From Epichloe hybrida (lineage: Eukaryota; Ascomycota; Sordariomycetes; Hypocreales; Clavicipitaceae), in assembly GCA_019022495.1 (NCBI GenBank), contig JAFEKR010000009.1, positions 2,310,781 to 2,374,780 on the forward strand: DNA of 64,000 nt, written 5' to 3'. Made by a program: the position numbers and the translations under genes. The notes under the pieces are model-generated. The model ran no database searches. It had not been told where the DNA came from and saw only the letters and a list, made by a program, of their open reading frames with translations. Positions within the stretch are counted from its first letter, which is position 1; each line of letters begins with the position of its first letter. Positions 24,752 to 35,000 of this stretch are shown piece after piece.

Positions 24752-25569
24752 TGTTAAAAATAAGACCTATTTTTAGCCCTTTCTAGTTAAAGGACCTTTC
24801 TATTACTAGCTTGCATTGCAAGCCTGACAGCTGCACTGCAGCTGTCAACGGTCGCGAAGGTGGCTATCAATGGCTACGTCGCAGCTGTTAACAGCTGCGA
24901 CCGACCGTGTGGATGACTAATCTAAATCAATTATCAATTGTGGATTATTCAATTGCGTTGTGGCTACAAGCGCAGCCACAACCGCAGCGCCACTAGTAAT
25001 TAGGTAAGCTAGGGTGACGTAAGCAGGTTACCCTATAGCTATCTTTGACAGCGATTTTCTCTTTAACTAGAGGTCGTACAAAAGTCTTACATATAGCAAA
25101 TTGAAGCTAGAAGACAGGGCTTTCATTTTATGCAGGAATATTTTTTGGACTAAAATTTGGTGCATACGGGTTGCTAGTTTGTATGGTGGTGAGTCGATTT
25201 TTTGGATTTTACATACAAATGAATTTTGCGGAAAATAAAAAGTGGCCCGTAAGACCTCTTTGGCGGTCCGGATCCACCGATACGGTCAGTGGGTATATGA
25301 GAGGAAGAAGATCTTTTCAATCTAGCTAGATAGCTAGGCCTCTCAATCCAACAGCCGCATTGCCCGTACAACGTCACTAAAATCAATTCTATTGGTATAT
25401 AAGATATCGTAAAAGTCATCTAGATTGAATTTAATTAGTTGATAACTGCCGAAACCTTCCGTTGCGTTGCGTTGAATATTCAACGTGGTGGCTCTATTGG
25501 TCCCTGACCGTAGAAGCTACACTTGTACAGCTGTTGCCAGCTGGCAACTAGCTCCCTACATTTCAATAA
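24752..25569. repeat. Left long repeat (LTR) of the innermost element
   Basis: GC content and dinucleotide use contrast sharply with the surroundings from about 24810. It is rich in hairpin-forming sequence: a perfect 24-nt palindrome at 24878-24901 (arm gtcgcagctgtt), a near-palindrome gacagctgca/ctgcagctgtc just before it, and ttgccagctggcaa near 25533. A TATA-like gtatatgagagg sits near 25291. An 81-codon minus-strand frame lies inside (25174-25419) but I do not treat it as a gene. Confidence 0.85.
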
Positions 25570-26776
25570 TAACACTAAAGGGGCAAGTAATGTGGTTTCT
25601 TAAGCACCTCTAGGAGGGTACTTATCTAGTATAAGCTATAATAGCTTATATATAATAAAGGTAGTAAAATACTATATTTACTTTATATTAGCTAGTAAAA
25701 TGGTTTTAGGTTAGAGATAAGGTATAGCTTTTACTTAAAAATATTAAAACTAACTACCTCTTATAAAAACTTAATTAAGTAGTAGTAAAGTATATAGTTA
25801 TAGAAGTCCTAATACTACTTATAGTATAGCTTAATATCCTAAGAGGCATTTACCTAGTATTTTACATAGACCTTATTAAACGCATTATAGAGAACTCTTT
25901 TCTTAGTTAAAAGCTCTAGGACTCTTATCTAGGACTAGAATAAGTCCTAGTAAAGGGTAATAATAAACTTATTAAGGAATATTAGGTTAAGCAAATCCTA
26001 GTAGCTTAGAATGCCCTAGGCTAGGGTAAGAGATATAATATACTTATTAAGTAAGTAAGCTATATATAGCCTATATAAGAACTATTAGAGAATATAGTAT
26101 AGATATAAGCCCTTAATAAGTTGAAGGTAAAATAGGGAGATATATAGTATAATAATAGACTAAGTTAATTTTAGAAAACTTATTTACCTATAAAGACTCC
26201 TATATATATCTATAATGCTAATATATTATAGTTTATTACTATTACTTAGAGGAAATAATTATTCTCTAAGTCTTTATCTAAATTAATAGGAGAGTTTATA
26301 TAAGCGCGTACTACCTCTATTTAGAGCTAGTGCTTTACTAATATAGCTATAGCATATTTGCCTAGTAATAGTTATAGTATAAAGAGTTATTTACTAAGGA
26401 TATAACCTAGGTTTTAGATAGTATAGGTAAGGTTAGCGTATAGAGTATATATAGGCAGAGGTATAACTAGAGTATAAGGGGGGGGATAGTAAGTAAGGAT
26501 AGTAGTCCTAGTAAGATAAGGAATGTTATTTCTAAATTCTAGCTAGGGGCTAGCTAGCTCTAGGGTTTCTAGGGGCGTGTTTAGGAGGAGAACTAGCTAA
26601 CTTTAACTTAGAGGGGAGATAGGTAAGCTACTAGTAATAATAGGAAGGAGAGTTATTACCTAACTTAGTAATTTAATAATAGTGTTAGTTCCCGCTATAA
26701 TAATAGGGGGTAAGCGCTTAGATAAGGGTAGTAGACTATTTGCGCATTTCTTTACATATAGCATTTAGGCTACTAA
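25570..26776. other. Interior of the innermost element, unidentified
   Basis: About 40 bases at each edge keep CA and TG. The central 1.1 kb is RIP-like and full of TAG and TAA in all frames. With former Gln codons allowed for, one plus-strand frame is fairly continuous (SQEAFTQYFTQTLLNALQ-like), so a small coding region may once have existed; I recognise no domain. Confidence 0.5.
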
Positions 26777-27597
26777 TAATGTTAAAAATAAGACCTATTT
26801 TTAGCCCTTTCTAGTTAAAGGACCTTTCTATTACTAGCTTGCATTGCAAGCCTAACAGCTGCACTGCAGCTGTCAACGGTCGCGAAGGTAGCTGTCAATG
26901 GCTACGTCGCAGCTGTTAACAGCTGCGACCGACCGTGTGGATGACTAATCCAAATCAATTGTCAATTGTGGATTATTCAATTGCGTTGTGGCTACAAGCG
27001 CAGCCACAACCGCAGCGCCACTAGTAATTAGGTAAGCTAGGGTGACGTAAGCAGGTTACCCTATAGCTATCTTTGACAGCGATTTTCTCTTTAACTAGAG
27101 GTCGTACAAAAGTCTTGCATATAGCAAATTGAAGCTAGAAGACAGGGCTTTCATTTTATGTAGGAATATTTTTTAGACTAAAATTTGGTGCATACGGGTT
27201 GCTAGTTTGTATGGTAGTGAGTCGATTTTTTGGATTTTACATACAAATGAATTTTGCGGAAAATAAAAAGTGGCCTGTAAGACCTCTTTGGCGGTCCGGA
27301 TCCACCGATACGGTCAGTGAGTATATAAGAGGAAGAAGATCTTTTCAATCTAGCTAGATAGCTAGGCCTCTCAATCCAACAGCCGCATTGCCTGTACAAC
27401 GTCACTAAAATCAATTCTATTGGTATATAAGATATCGTAAAAGTCATCTAGATTGAATTCTATTAGTTGATAACTGCCAAAACCTTCCGTTGCGTTGCGT
27501 TAAATATTTCAACGTGGTGGTTCTACTAGTCCCCGACCGTAGAGCTACACCTGTACAGCTGTTGCCAGCTGGCAACTAGCTCCCTACATTTCAATAA
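26777..27597. repeat. Right long repeat (LTR) of the innermost element
   Basis: Direct copy of 24752-25569 at about 97 percent identity by eye. Several differences are CA-to-TA or TG-to-TA changes (tatgcagg to tatgtagg, cttgccc to cttgcct style), in both directions between the copies. It is followed by ataac. Confidence 0.85.
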
Positions 27598-27602
27598 ATA
27601 AC

Positions 27603-28754
27603 CTATTAGTTTTACTAGAATAAAACACTAGTAACTTATTGCATAGACTATGCTATACTATAACTAGCTAAAGGGCTAGCGCTAACAAAGGGGATAATAT
27701 TAAGGCTAGTTATATTTATTATAGGGGCGTCTATAGCTAGAGATACCCTAAGAGCTAAGCGTATAGGAGCTAGGTTAAATTACGCCTAGCTAAGGAGAGC
27801 GTTCTAGTAACTAATAAGATAGTGATATCTTTATAATAAGATAGGTATCTTTTTCTTTATAGTTATAGTCTTAAGGACTCTAGGCTTAATAATATATATA
27901 CCTATAGTAATTTTAGCCTTAAGATCCTTAAGGGTATATTAGAGTTATAGGTTAGTAAATAGAAGCCTAGTGTACTATACGTAAGTAATATAATACTACT
28001 AATAAGGAGAATATAACTCCTTACTTTAGGGTAAATAATAGTTTAAGACACTAGTAATAAAAGCCTATTTAATATAAGGACTATAGGGACGCTAGACTAA
28101 TTTAGGCATAGTATACTATTTATTATTAGAGTTTCCCTTTATAAGGTACTTACTAATAGAATAGGATATTAGTATAGTAAGAGTAGTTACTCCTATAGTT
28201 ACTAAAGCTATAGGAATAAGGGCATTAGTTTAGTGTTAAGGCATTTTAGTAAAGGAAATAATTATATAAAAGAAAAGGACTAATAGGATAATAGGGAAGG
28301 CATAATAAAATTATAATAATAGAGGGATAGTGTTATATAAAAGGGAAAGTAAGATAAGTATAAGCTAAAGTAAGATATTTATAGTAAAAGTTATACTTAT
28401 ATTAGGTATACTATAAATAGGTAAAGGTAGGGTAATTATTTATAATAAATAACCTATTAGTAAGGCGAATATATTATGCGTAATAGGTAGGGGTGGGGTA
28501 ATTATTTACAATAAACAACCTATTAGTAAGGCAAACGTATTACACGCACTATAAAATAACACCTAGAAGTAAGGGGGTTACTATAATGGATAATAAGGTA
28601 GTAGGGCAGGTGCTTATTAGACGCTTTATAGATAGCTATTAGTAAGGGTAGTTTTTATTATAATAACTAAGGGTATATGTAACGTAGGTGTTACGTATGT
28701 TACTAGGGGTTAATATAGAGAGGAGTTTATTAATAATAGGTAAGTAAGGGTATA
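27603..28754 (+). pseudogene. 3' internal part of the second element
   Basis: Continuation of the second gypsy element after the insertion: RIP-altered, with no domain I could name (a chromodomain or extra ORF is possible). It carries a tandem duplication at 28417-28548. Confidence 0.5.
28417..28548. repeat. Tandem duplication of about 66 bp
   Basis: Two head-to-tail copies (28417-28481 and 28482-28548) share ggtaattattta-aataaa-aacctattagtaaggc. The second copy keeps CA at several sites where the first has TA, so the two units differ in how far they were mutated. Confidence 0.75.
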
Positions 28755-28971
28755 TATAAGGGCTTAGGCTTTGCCTAAGCATTATTTATATAGTAGTTAA
28801 AGAGAGAAGTGGTAAAAGTAGTTAGGGTAAGGAAAGGAGGCTTATATAAGTAGCTAAGGGGGTATAAGAGGCATTACTAGGGATAGCCTCTTACCCTTCC
28901 TCCTTTCTCCTTAAGTCTCTTAATACTATATTAACGCCCTATCGCAGTCGCCTAGGGGCTAGTCCATAACA
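28755..28971 (+). repeat. Right LTR of the second element
   Basis: Copy of 20120-20336, 217 bases. It starts TATAAGGGC (RIP form of TGTAAGGGC), ends CCATAACA, and is followed by the target duplication gtagc. Confidence 0.9.
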
Positions 28972-28976
28972 GTAGC

Positions 28977-31372
28977 TTAGGCTTTAATTAGCCTAAGTAA
29001 ATATAAGACTACTTTATTTACCTTTAAAGTTAAGTATATTAGATATTCTCTAGAAAATAGGAAAATACGCCTAGCATAGAAATATTATAATAGATTTACT
29101 AACTTAGCTAAGTAATTTAAGAAATAACTACTATAAACCTAGAATAAAGTACTTATACTTATTTACTTAACTCTATTTATATGTAAATTTATTCTAGGAA
29201 GATTAGACTTAGTAGTTACTATTAAAAGGGCTTTCTTTTATAAGATCCCTAAGATAATATAATTAGGAAAGCTATTAATTTAGAAAGAAAAAGTCTTAAG
29301 AGAGAAACTAGAATAAACTCTAGAGGCTTAATAAGCTTTATTAAAAATATATAATAGTATCTAGATAAACACTACCTTTAGCACTAGACTAGGAACTTAG
29401 TTTTACATAGCTATAGACATATCTAAGATAAGCACTAGAGAAGTATTATTTTAGATAGAAGATATAGAGCCTAGAATAAGTGTTATAGACGCTAATTTCT
29501 CTAAAGTATAAATTATTATATAAATATCTTACTAATTAGGAGATATTAAGAAACGATATTCTATGCTAGAAAAGGAAATACTAGTAATTATAGTAAGTTT
29601 AAAGGAAATAAGATAGTTACTAGATTATTCGCCATATCCATTAAAGGTGTACACGGATTATAAAGGCATTATTAATTTAATAGTAAATATGTCCGAAGTC
29701 TATAGAAAGGTAGCCCACTAGGTAAACATACTTTAAGAATTAAACATAAAATATATCTATTATCTAAATATAATAAAGATTATAAGAATTATAGATAGAA
29801 TATCTTAAATACTAGAACATTTAAGATTAGATCCTATTACTATAAAAAGAAAATTAGAAGTAAATATTACTCTAGCTTCTAGAGATTAACTAATACTAGT
29901 TTTAATAAATATAATACTAGTTTTACTAGAGGGAGGAAGTTTAGACAAAGATATAATAGAGAAATTATTCTAAGAACTTTATAAATAGTTTAATTCTACA
30001 TAGTATAGGGAGGTTTTATTTACTATAGTTTTTAGACACTAAACTATCCTTACTAAATAATAGAAGCTTATAAGGCATTAATCTTTAAAATACTAGATCT
30101 TTAACTAGACTCTATATTATCTAGAAGCTAATAAAGCATTAGTAAAATACATACTCTTAAATAAAGTACTAGAAAAATTATAGGAAGCCTATAACGCTTA
30201 AGGTCACTTTAGAATAGCTATTATAATATAAAAACTTTATAGAAAGTGCTTTTAGCTAGATAGAAGTAAAGATATAAAATCTTATTATTACTTATATCTA
30301 GTGTATTAATAAACTAGTACATAAGTTCTATAAATAGACCTAAAGACTATTATAGTATTAGAACTATAGGGGTAGTTATAATAAACTATTTAGGTTTAAT
30401 TACTTTAAAAGCTAAGAATAGAGATATATATATGTTAATTACTATAGACTATATAATAAGGTTTATATTAGGATAATCCTATATAAAGGTAATAGGAGAT
30501 TTAGTTACTTAGGCTTAGAACAAAAGTTAAAGTCTAATATTTAGATAGCTAAGAAGAATTTATTATAATAATAGCTTATATTTTAAGAACCTAATATTTT
30601 AAGCTACCTCTAGGAAATATAGAACTAGTGTAATATATAGACTAGTTTCTTATCTATTATTAATAAGACTAGCTAAATAAAACGTAAGACTTATTAAAGG
30701 ATAACTAATTAAATAAGCTATTAAGAGAGATAGAGTTTTACTAGACTCCTAGAATTAGGCTATTCTAAGCATTATAGTGGTAATTAATAATTAGTATATA
30801 TTAAGTATTAGGATAAGCCTAGTAATATCTATATTAGGATTTAAACTATTTGCGAAATATATAGGAGTTAAAGAACTAGAATTATTAGACTTTAAGAATC
30901 TAGGAGTATTAGATAATCTAGAACTAATTTAAGAAACTAACCTATAGAATTTAGACCTATAGGAGAAGAGAAAAGAGTTAGTTTAGATATAGAAAGTAAA
31001 TAATTAGGATAATACTATAAAACCTAGGTATAGCTTTAAGGTAGGAAATCTTATATAAGAGAAGATAAATAAAGAGAATAAGTTAAAAGGAAAGTTTTAT
31101 AAGACCTAGGGGAAGCTATCTAAGGTTATCTAAAGAGTGTCTTTAGTAATATATAAAATTAAACCTATTAAAGGAGAAATAGCAAGGAAAATCTATCTAG
31201 ATAACCTAAAACTTTACATCCTACGCTAGGAGAAGCTTTAACTATTAAGATTAAACACTTAGGATTTAGCTAATTAAGGGATAATAGATTAGATAGATCT
31301 AGAGAAAGATAAAGTATTACAATAGAAAAGAATATAGTATTAGGGTTAACACTAAGGGAATCCCCCCTAGCC
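28977..31372 (+). pseudogene. RNase H-integrase remnant of the outer element
   Basis: This resumes the frame interrupted at 20119. It includes an RT-connection region, RNase H (REVLF*IEDIEP, SMLEKEILVIIVSLKEIR, VYTDYKGIINL) around 29420-29700, and the integrase region. The C-terminal part near 31020-31230 reads SFKVGNLI*EKINKENKLKG and LDNLKLYI, as in gypsy integrase tails. Stops replace Gln and Trp. It ends just before a C-rich segment (ccccccta) and the right LTR. Confidence 0.75.
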
Positions 31373-31488
31373 TATTAAGTAGGGAAATAGCTTATATAAT
31401 CATGGCTATAATAATTATAGAACCTTGGTAGCTAGATTAGATAGTAATCAACCATTATCATTACCTTAATCTTATAGGTACTATTACA
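31373..31488 (+). repeat. Right LTR of the outer element
   Basis: Copy of 13684-13799, 116 bases. It starts TATTAAGTAGGG and ends TATTACA, followed by gctt. Ordinary CA/TG-containing DNA starts immediately afterwards. Confidence 0.88.
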
Positions 31489-31577
31489 GCTTCTGCATTT
31501 GTTCGGCGGGGCATGGCAAAATTTCTTTACCTTTTTGGCTTTTTGGCCACCTCCACCAACAAGGCTCCAAGGCTCTC

Positions 31578-31615
<38 letters not shown>

Positions 31616-32048
31616 CTCCTATCGATAACGTATCGACAATGCGTCTTCGATTTGACAAACTCGGCCGTCCGAGGTTCCATGTTGAAGAAAGCAAAAAAAG
31701 CCCATTGAGTGGGAACAGATGTATACTGAATGGGAAGCGAGGAGCATGTCGTATCACATGTGATCTTAGTTCGCGATAATTAGAGGGGTCTAAATGGTGG
31801 TGATTGAATGGCAGGGACTTGTGACAAATTGGATCCTTTCCTGGCGTTGTTGGGATCAAAATTTCGCCCGCCGTCTTCCACCTTCCATCCCATGTCGCTG
31901 CTCGTCACCACGGTGGCTCGCTCCCAAGGCAGTTTGGATATCTGAACGGTGGCAGTCACATGTAGTTCAACACCTCCGAATATTGTGCACCGTCCCCACG
32001 ATTCTCGAGGAAAGTGCCATATCAGAAGAGTGCGATCAGAGCCTCAAG
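31489..32048. promoter_or_regulatory. Upstream region of the TTC27-like gene, next to the retroelement
   Basis: 560 bases separate the right LTR from the chosen start codon at 32049. The stretch holds a 34-A run (31579-31612) and must contain the promoter. The reading frame is open upstream from 31794, but that extension is basic, Trp/Cys-rich and unlike the family. Confidence 0.5.
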
Positions 32049-35000
32049 ATGACGTCCAAGGGTCCTGACCCCGCGGCGTGGAAATCATCAGCCTCGTCCT
32101 CGCATCACAATGCTGACACCAACTTGTCAATCTTGGCCGAGGGCCGGGCCGCAAGCTGTTTGATCCAGTCACTTGTTCTGCACCTTACCAAGTCATCGAC
32201 ACAGCAAAGGACTGAGCCATCCATCTCCGATGCTGCTTCCCTTTCCACGGCTGAGAAGTTTGACGTGGGTCTAGCTGCACTTGACATCTTTCTTCAGGCC
32301 AACGTGACGGGGCCGGTTGTGCCCGCAGACAAGATTGCGCTTGTTCAGTCGCGATTCTACCAGGCATGGGATGCGCACTCTTCGTCGACCACAGTATCGG
32401 GAGATTCTACTGCGCCAGTCCAGCTGCACAAGGCTGCCTTGGGGCATCTTGAGGTGGATGGCGTATCTCCCTATAGCCATATCCCACACCTCGAACTGTT
32501 CTCACTGGCTAGATTCGTTTTTGAAAAGCATCTGACTACAGAGGCTTCTGCCACGGTGGAAGTACCACGTCGGGAAAAGGATGGCGAGAATGTCAGATAC
32601 AGTGTCTCGTGGATTCGGCTCCGCATCAACATCTGGCACTACAAGCTGCTCACACAACCGAGCTTAGGCCCTGGGTCGAATTTCACAAAAAGTTCCCAAT
32701 GGAGTGAGGTCCCCAGCCTGGCTTCCAGTATCCTAGAGGACATGAGGACCGTTCGCGCCCAGATAGCCGGCGATGAAGTCTGGTCTGAAGCAGGGGCATG
32801 GGGCCGCGAAGACAAGGCGTATTTCCTCGTGGAAGCCGCCAACAACTACATTCTTCTTGGATGCCACGAGCAAGCCAAAGAGGCACTCCGAGAAGCTGCT
32901 CAGATGACGGGGCTCGCGTATGCCTTATCAGGCGCGCTCGGTAAACGTACCAAGTTTCAGGAGAATAGCATCAGTCAGCTTGTTGTACTCGCCCGCAGCA
33001 GAGAAGATGACAACCGCGCAGAGACAGGAATTAATGGCGATGATGGCGATGAGGAAGTTGAAGATGAAAAGGCTAAGCCTGATGCGTTGCAGTTGAACGA
33101 CGATACCCTTCTGGAAGAGATCCAGTTCTCCAAAGACGATGTCAAGGATGAAGCAAAGGGGAAAACTCTGCCACCAAGTCTCGCCGAGTTATCTCCCAAT
33201 GACCAGCCACAGCTGGCTCCTCTTGATCAAATCATCCTTCTAACCGAAGCCACTCTTAAGGACGCCTTTTCGCCAGCCGACGCACTCACGTCTCAGGAGA
33301 TATTGCCATTTGCCGTTCGTGTGCTAGCTGATAAATCCACAAACTGGCAAATCTACACGCAAGCGCTGCTGGTACGGTCAAGAATCGAGGTTCACCGAAG
33401 TAGGACAGTGGAACGTGGTGTCCTGCAGTTGCAGGCCGTGGCAGACCAGGTCTTGACCGACACAACCACTCAGGCGGAGCCCCAAAAAAGAAACACTCAG
33501 ATGGAAAGGCAAGAGAATGATATCCCAAGCATACAGATTTCCATTCCTGACCAGGATCAAGAGAATTCTGCGACTACTGCTCCTATTTCCAAGTCCATGA
33601 CCCCAACTTCGTTCCTACCGGCTCCAAAACCCAATGAATCAGCACCGGCTCACATCCGTTTACGATATATCCATGCTCTCTCCACCCCGCCGCGATGGCA
33701 TCTCGAATCTGAGCTGGCCTACGCCTGGGCTGGCGTAGGGTCGCTGACGTCAGCTCTCGAAATCTTCAAGCGTCTCCATTTGTGGGCAGAAGTGGCCCTT
33801 TGCTACGCCAGCGCCGCTGCATCAGAAGACGAGGACGGCCGTGGGAGCGGCGGAGAAGAAAAGGCCAAGACTATCATCCGATGGAGATTGTTCCACCCCA
33901 CAACAGAGTACGCTTCATCCAGGCCCGACCTAGACGACCAGAAAATTGAAGATGTAATCTGCCTAAAAGCAAGCCATTTTGAAGGCCCAGAGCGACACCC
34001 ACCGCCTCCCAATGCCGCCAGACTCTGGTGCATCCTGGGTGATGTTGAAAATGACCCCAAGCACTACCAACGTGCCTGGACTATCTCCAAGCAGCGCTAT
34101 TCTAGGGCTCAGAAATCCCTCGCGGAGTACTACCTCTCCAAGAAGGACATGCCCAAAGCCCAAGAAGCCTTCAGGCTAGCTACCTCAGTCAACCGCCTGA
34201 GCCCTGACCTCTGGAGCCGCCTCGGCGACATCAGCCTCCGCCTAGGACAGTTCGACGAAGCAGCCGAAGCTTACGGCCGCTCCATCAGCAGCGCCACCGA
34301 CACTCTAGGTGGTGAAGGTGCACGAACCTGGAGCAACCTGGGAACTGCGCTCTGGAGTCTCTACTGCGAGGTGATTGCCGAGAAAAAGGAGAACAAGACC
34401 GAAGACACCACCGCCGCCACCGCCACCACCACCACCACCAAGGTCATACCCCGTGCTGATGACGAAGAAGACGACACAACTTCTGTACAAACGGGTGACA
34501 AATCTCGAGACCCTTCGGCATTGGTTTCGAAATCCCTCGCGGCCTTCAAGAAAGGCGCTTCCATCGCCCACGACAACTGGCGCATCTGGGACAATGTTCT
34601 CACCCTGGCAGCTCGACTGGAGCCCCCATCCGTCTCAGATATGATCCTGGCCCTCACGCACATCTTGCGCATTCGCAAGACCGAAGACGCCGTCGACACG
34701 GGCGTTCTCACCGCCCTCATCCAAGACGTGGTTCTCTCCAAAGAAAAACTTCCCCCCCCTTCCTCCGCCGAGGCCAGCATCTACGAACCCCCCCGTGGTT
34801 CACCAGAGCGCCTCGTCACTCGCCTCCTCGAGGAAGAAATCGTCCCTCTCATAACGCAGCGCGCCGAGCTCTGGTCCCTCGTCGCCCGTCTCCGTGCCTG
34901 GCGTCGGGACTACGCCGGTGCCATAGACGCTTCCGAGCGCGCCTGGAGAGCCGCCGTCGTCGGATCATCTGGCAGTGGAGGAGGCGGCCTTCTCCCCAGC

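Larger units (their letters stand above)
24752..27597. mobile_element. Innermost LTR element with about 820-bp LTRs and a 1.2-kb interior
   Basis: Two direct repeats of 818 and 821 bases (24752-25569 and 26777-27597), differing at about two dozen sites that are nearly all transitions, flank a 1207-bp interior. The element is framed by ataac (24747-24751 and 27598-27602), a 5-bp target duplication, and splits the integrase of the second element. An interior of 1.2 kb is too short for gag-pol, so this is a non-autonomous or internally deleted element. Its LTRs keep abundant CA and TG while the interior is RIP-like. Both LTRs begin TG but end in AA, not CA, so the exact right border carries some doubt. 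Confidence 0.8.
20120..28971 (+). mobile_element. Second Ty3/gypsy retrotransposon nested in the outer element
   Basis: It is bounded by 217-bp LTRs (20120-20336 and 28755-28971) and a perfect 5-bp target duplication gtagc (20115-20119 and 28972-28976). It interrupts the outer element between RT and RNase H. Relics on the plus strand: gag around 20700-21550, with a knuckle-like segment at about 21450-21500; RT at about 22530-23060 (FCVDYHALN, YLDNILVYLKG); the RNase H or tether region around 23400-23660 (IYIDYKNLEYF); and integrase from about 24250, whose C-terminal part (INNRLSSIIEVSLNKLL) is cut at 24751 by the third element. The remaining 3' part is 27603-28754. Gln and Trp codons are widely converted to stops. 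The gypsy class follows from the RT, RNase H, integrase order. Confidence 0.9.
13684..31488 (+). mobile_element. Outer Ty3/gypsy-like LTR retrotransposon, RIP-inactivated, carrying nested insertions
   Basis: The element is bounded by 116-bp LTRs (13684-13799 and 31373-31488) and a 4-bp target duplication gctt (13680-13683 and 31489-31492). Removing the nested copy at 20120-28971 and one duplicated gtagc leaves about 8.9 kb. Plus-strand relics in order are: gag around 15830-16260 (KDKFIKKF, LNAYI*RVKYLVSKV); a CCHC-like knuckle near 16510-16570; a protease-like segment near 17550-17620; reverse transcriptase at about 19660-20119 (VFRVIYNFRDMNSKTIKLGY, then YANNYYIG where YADD is expected); RNase H around 29380-29780 (LKVYTDYKGIINLI); and an integrase C-terminal segment around 31020-31230. 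Nearly every expected Gln or Trp is a stop, as CpA-directed C-to-T change predicts. The 1.6 kb between the left LTR and gag is not identified. Confidence 0.88.

Noticed and set aside
25174..25419. 81-codon minus-strand frame, repeated at 27202-27447
   Set aside because: It is conserved only because it sits in the duplicated LTR. Differences between the two copies include replacements in proportion to chance, and there is no start context or domain.
31499..31779. Short frames encoding poly-Lys or poly-Phe
   Set aside because: Created by the 34-A homopolymer at 31579-31612.
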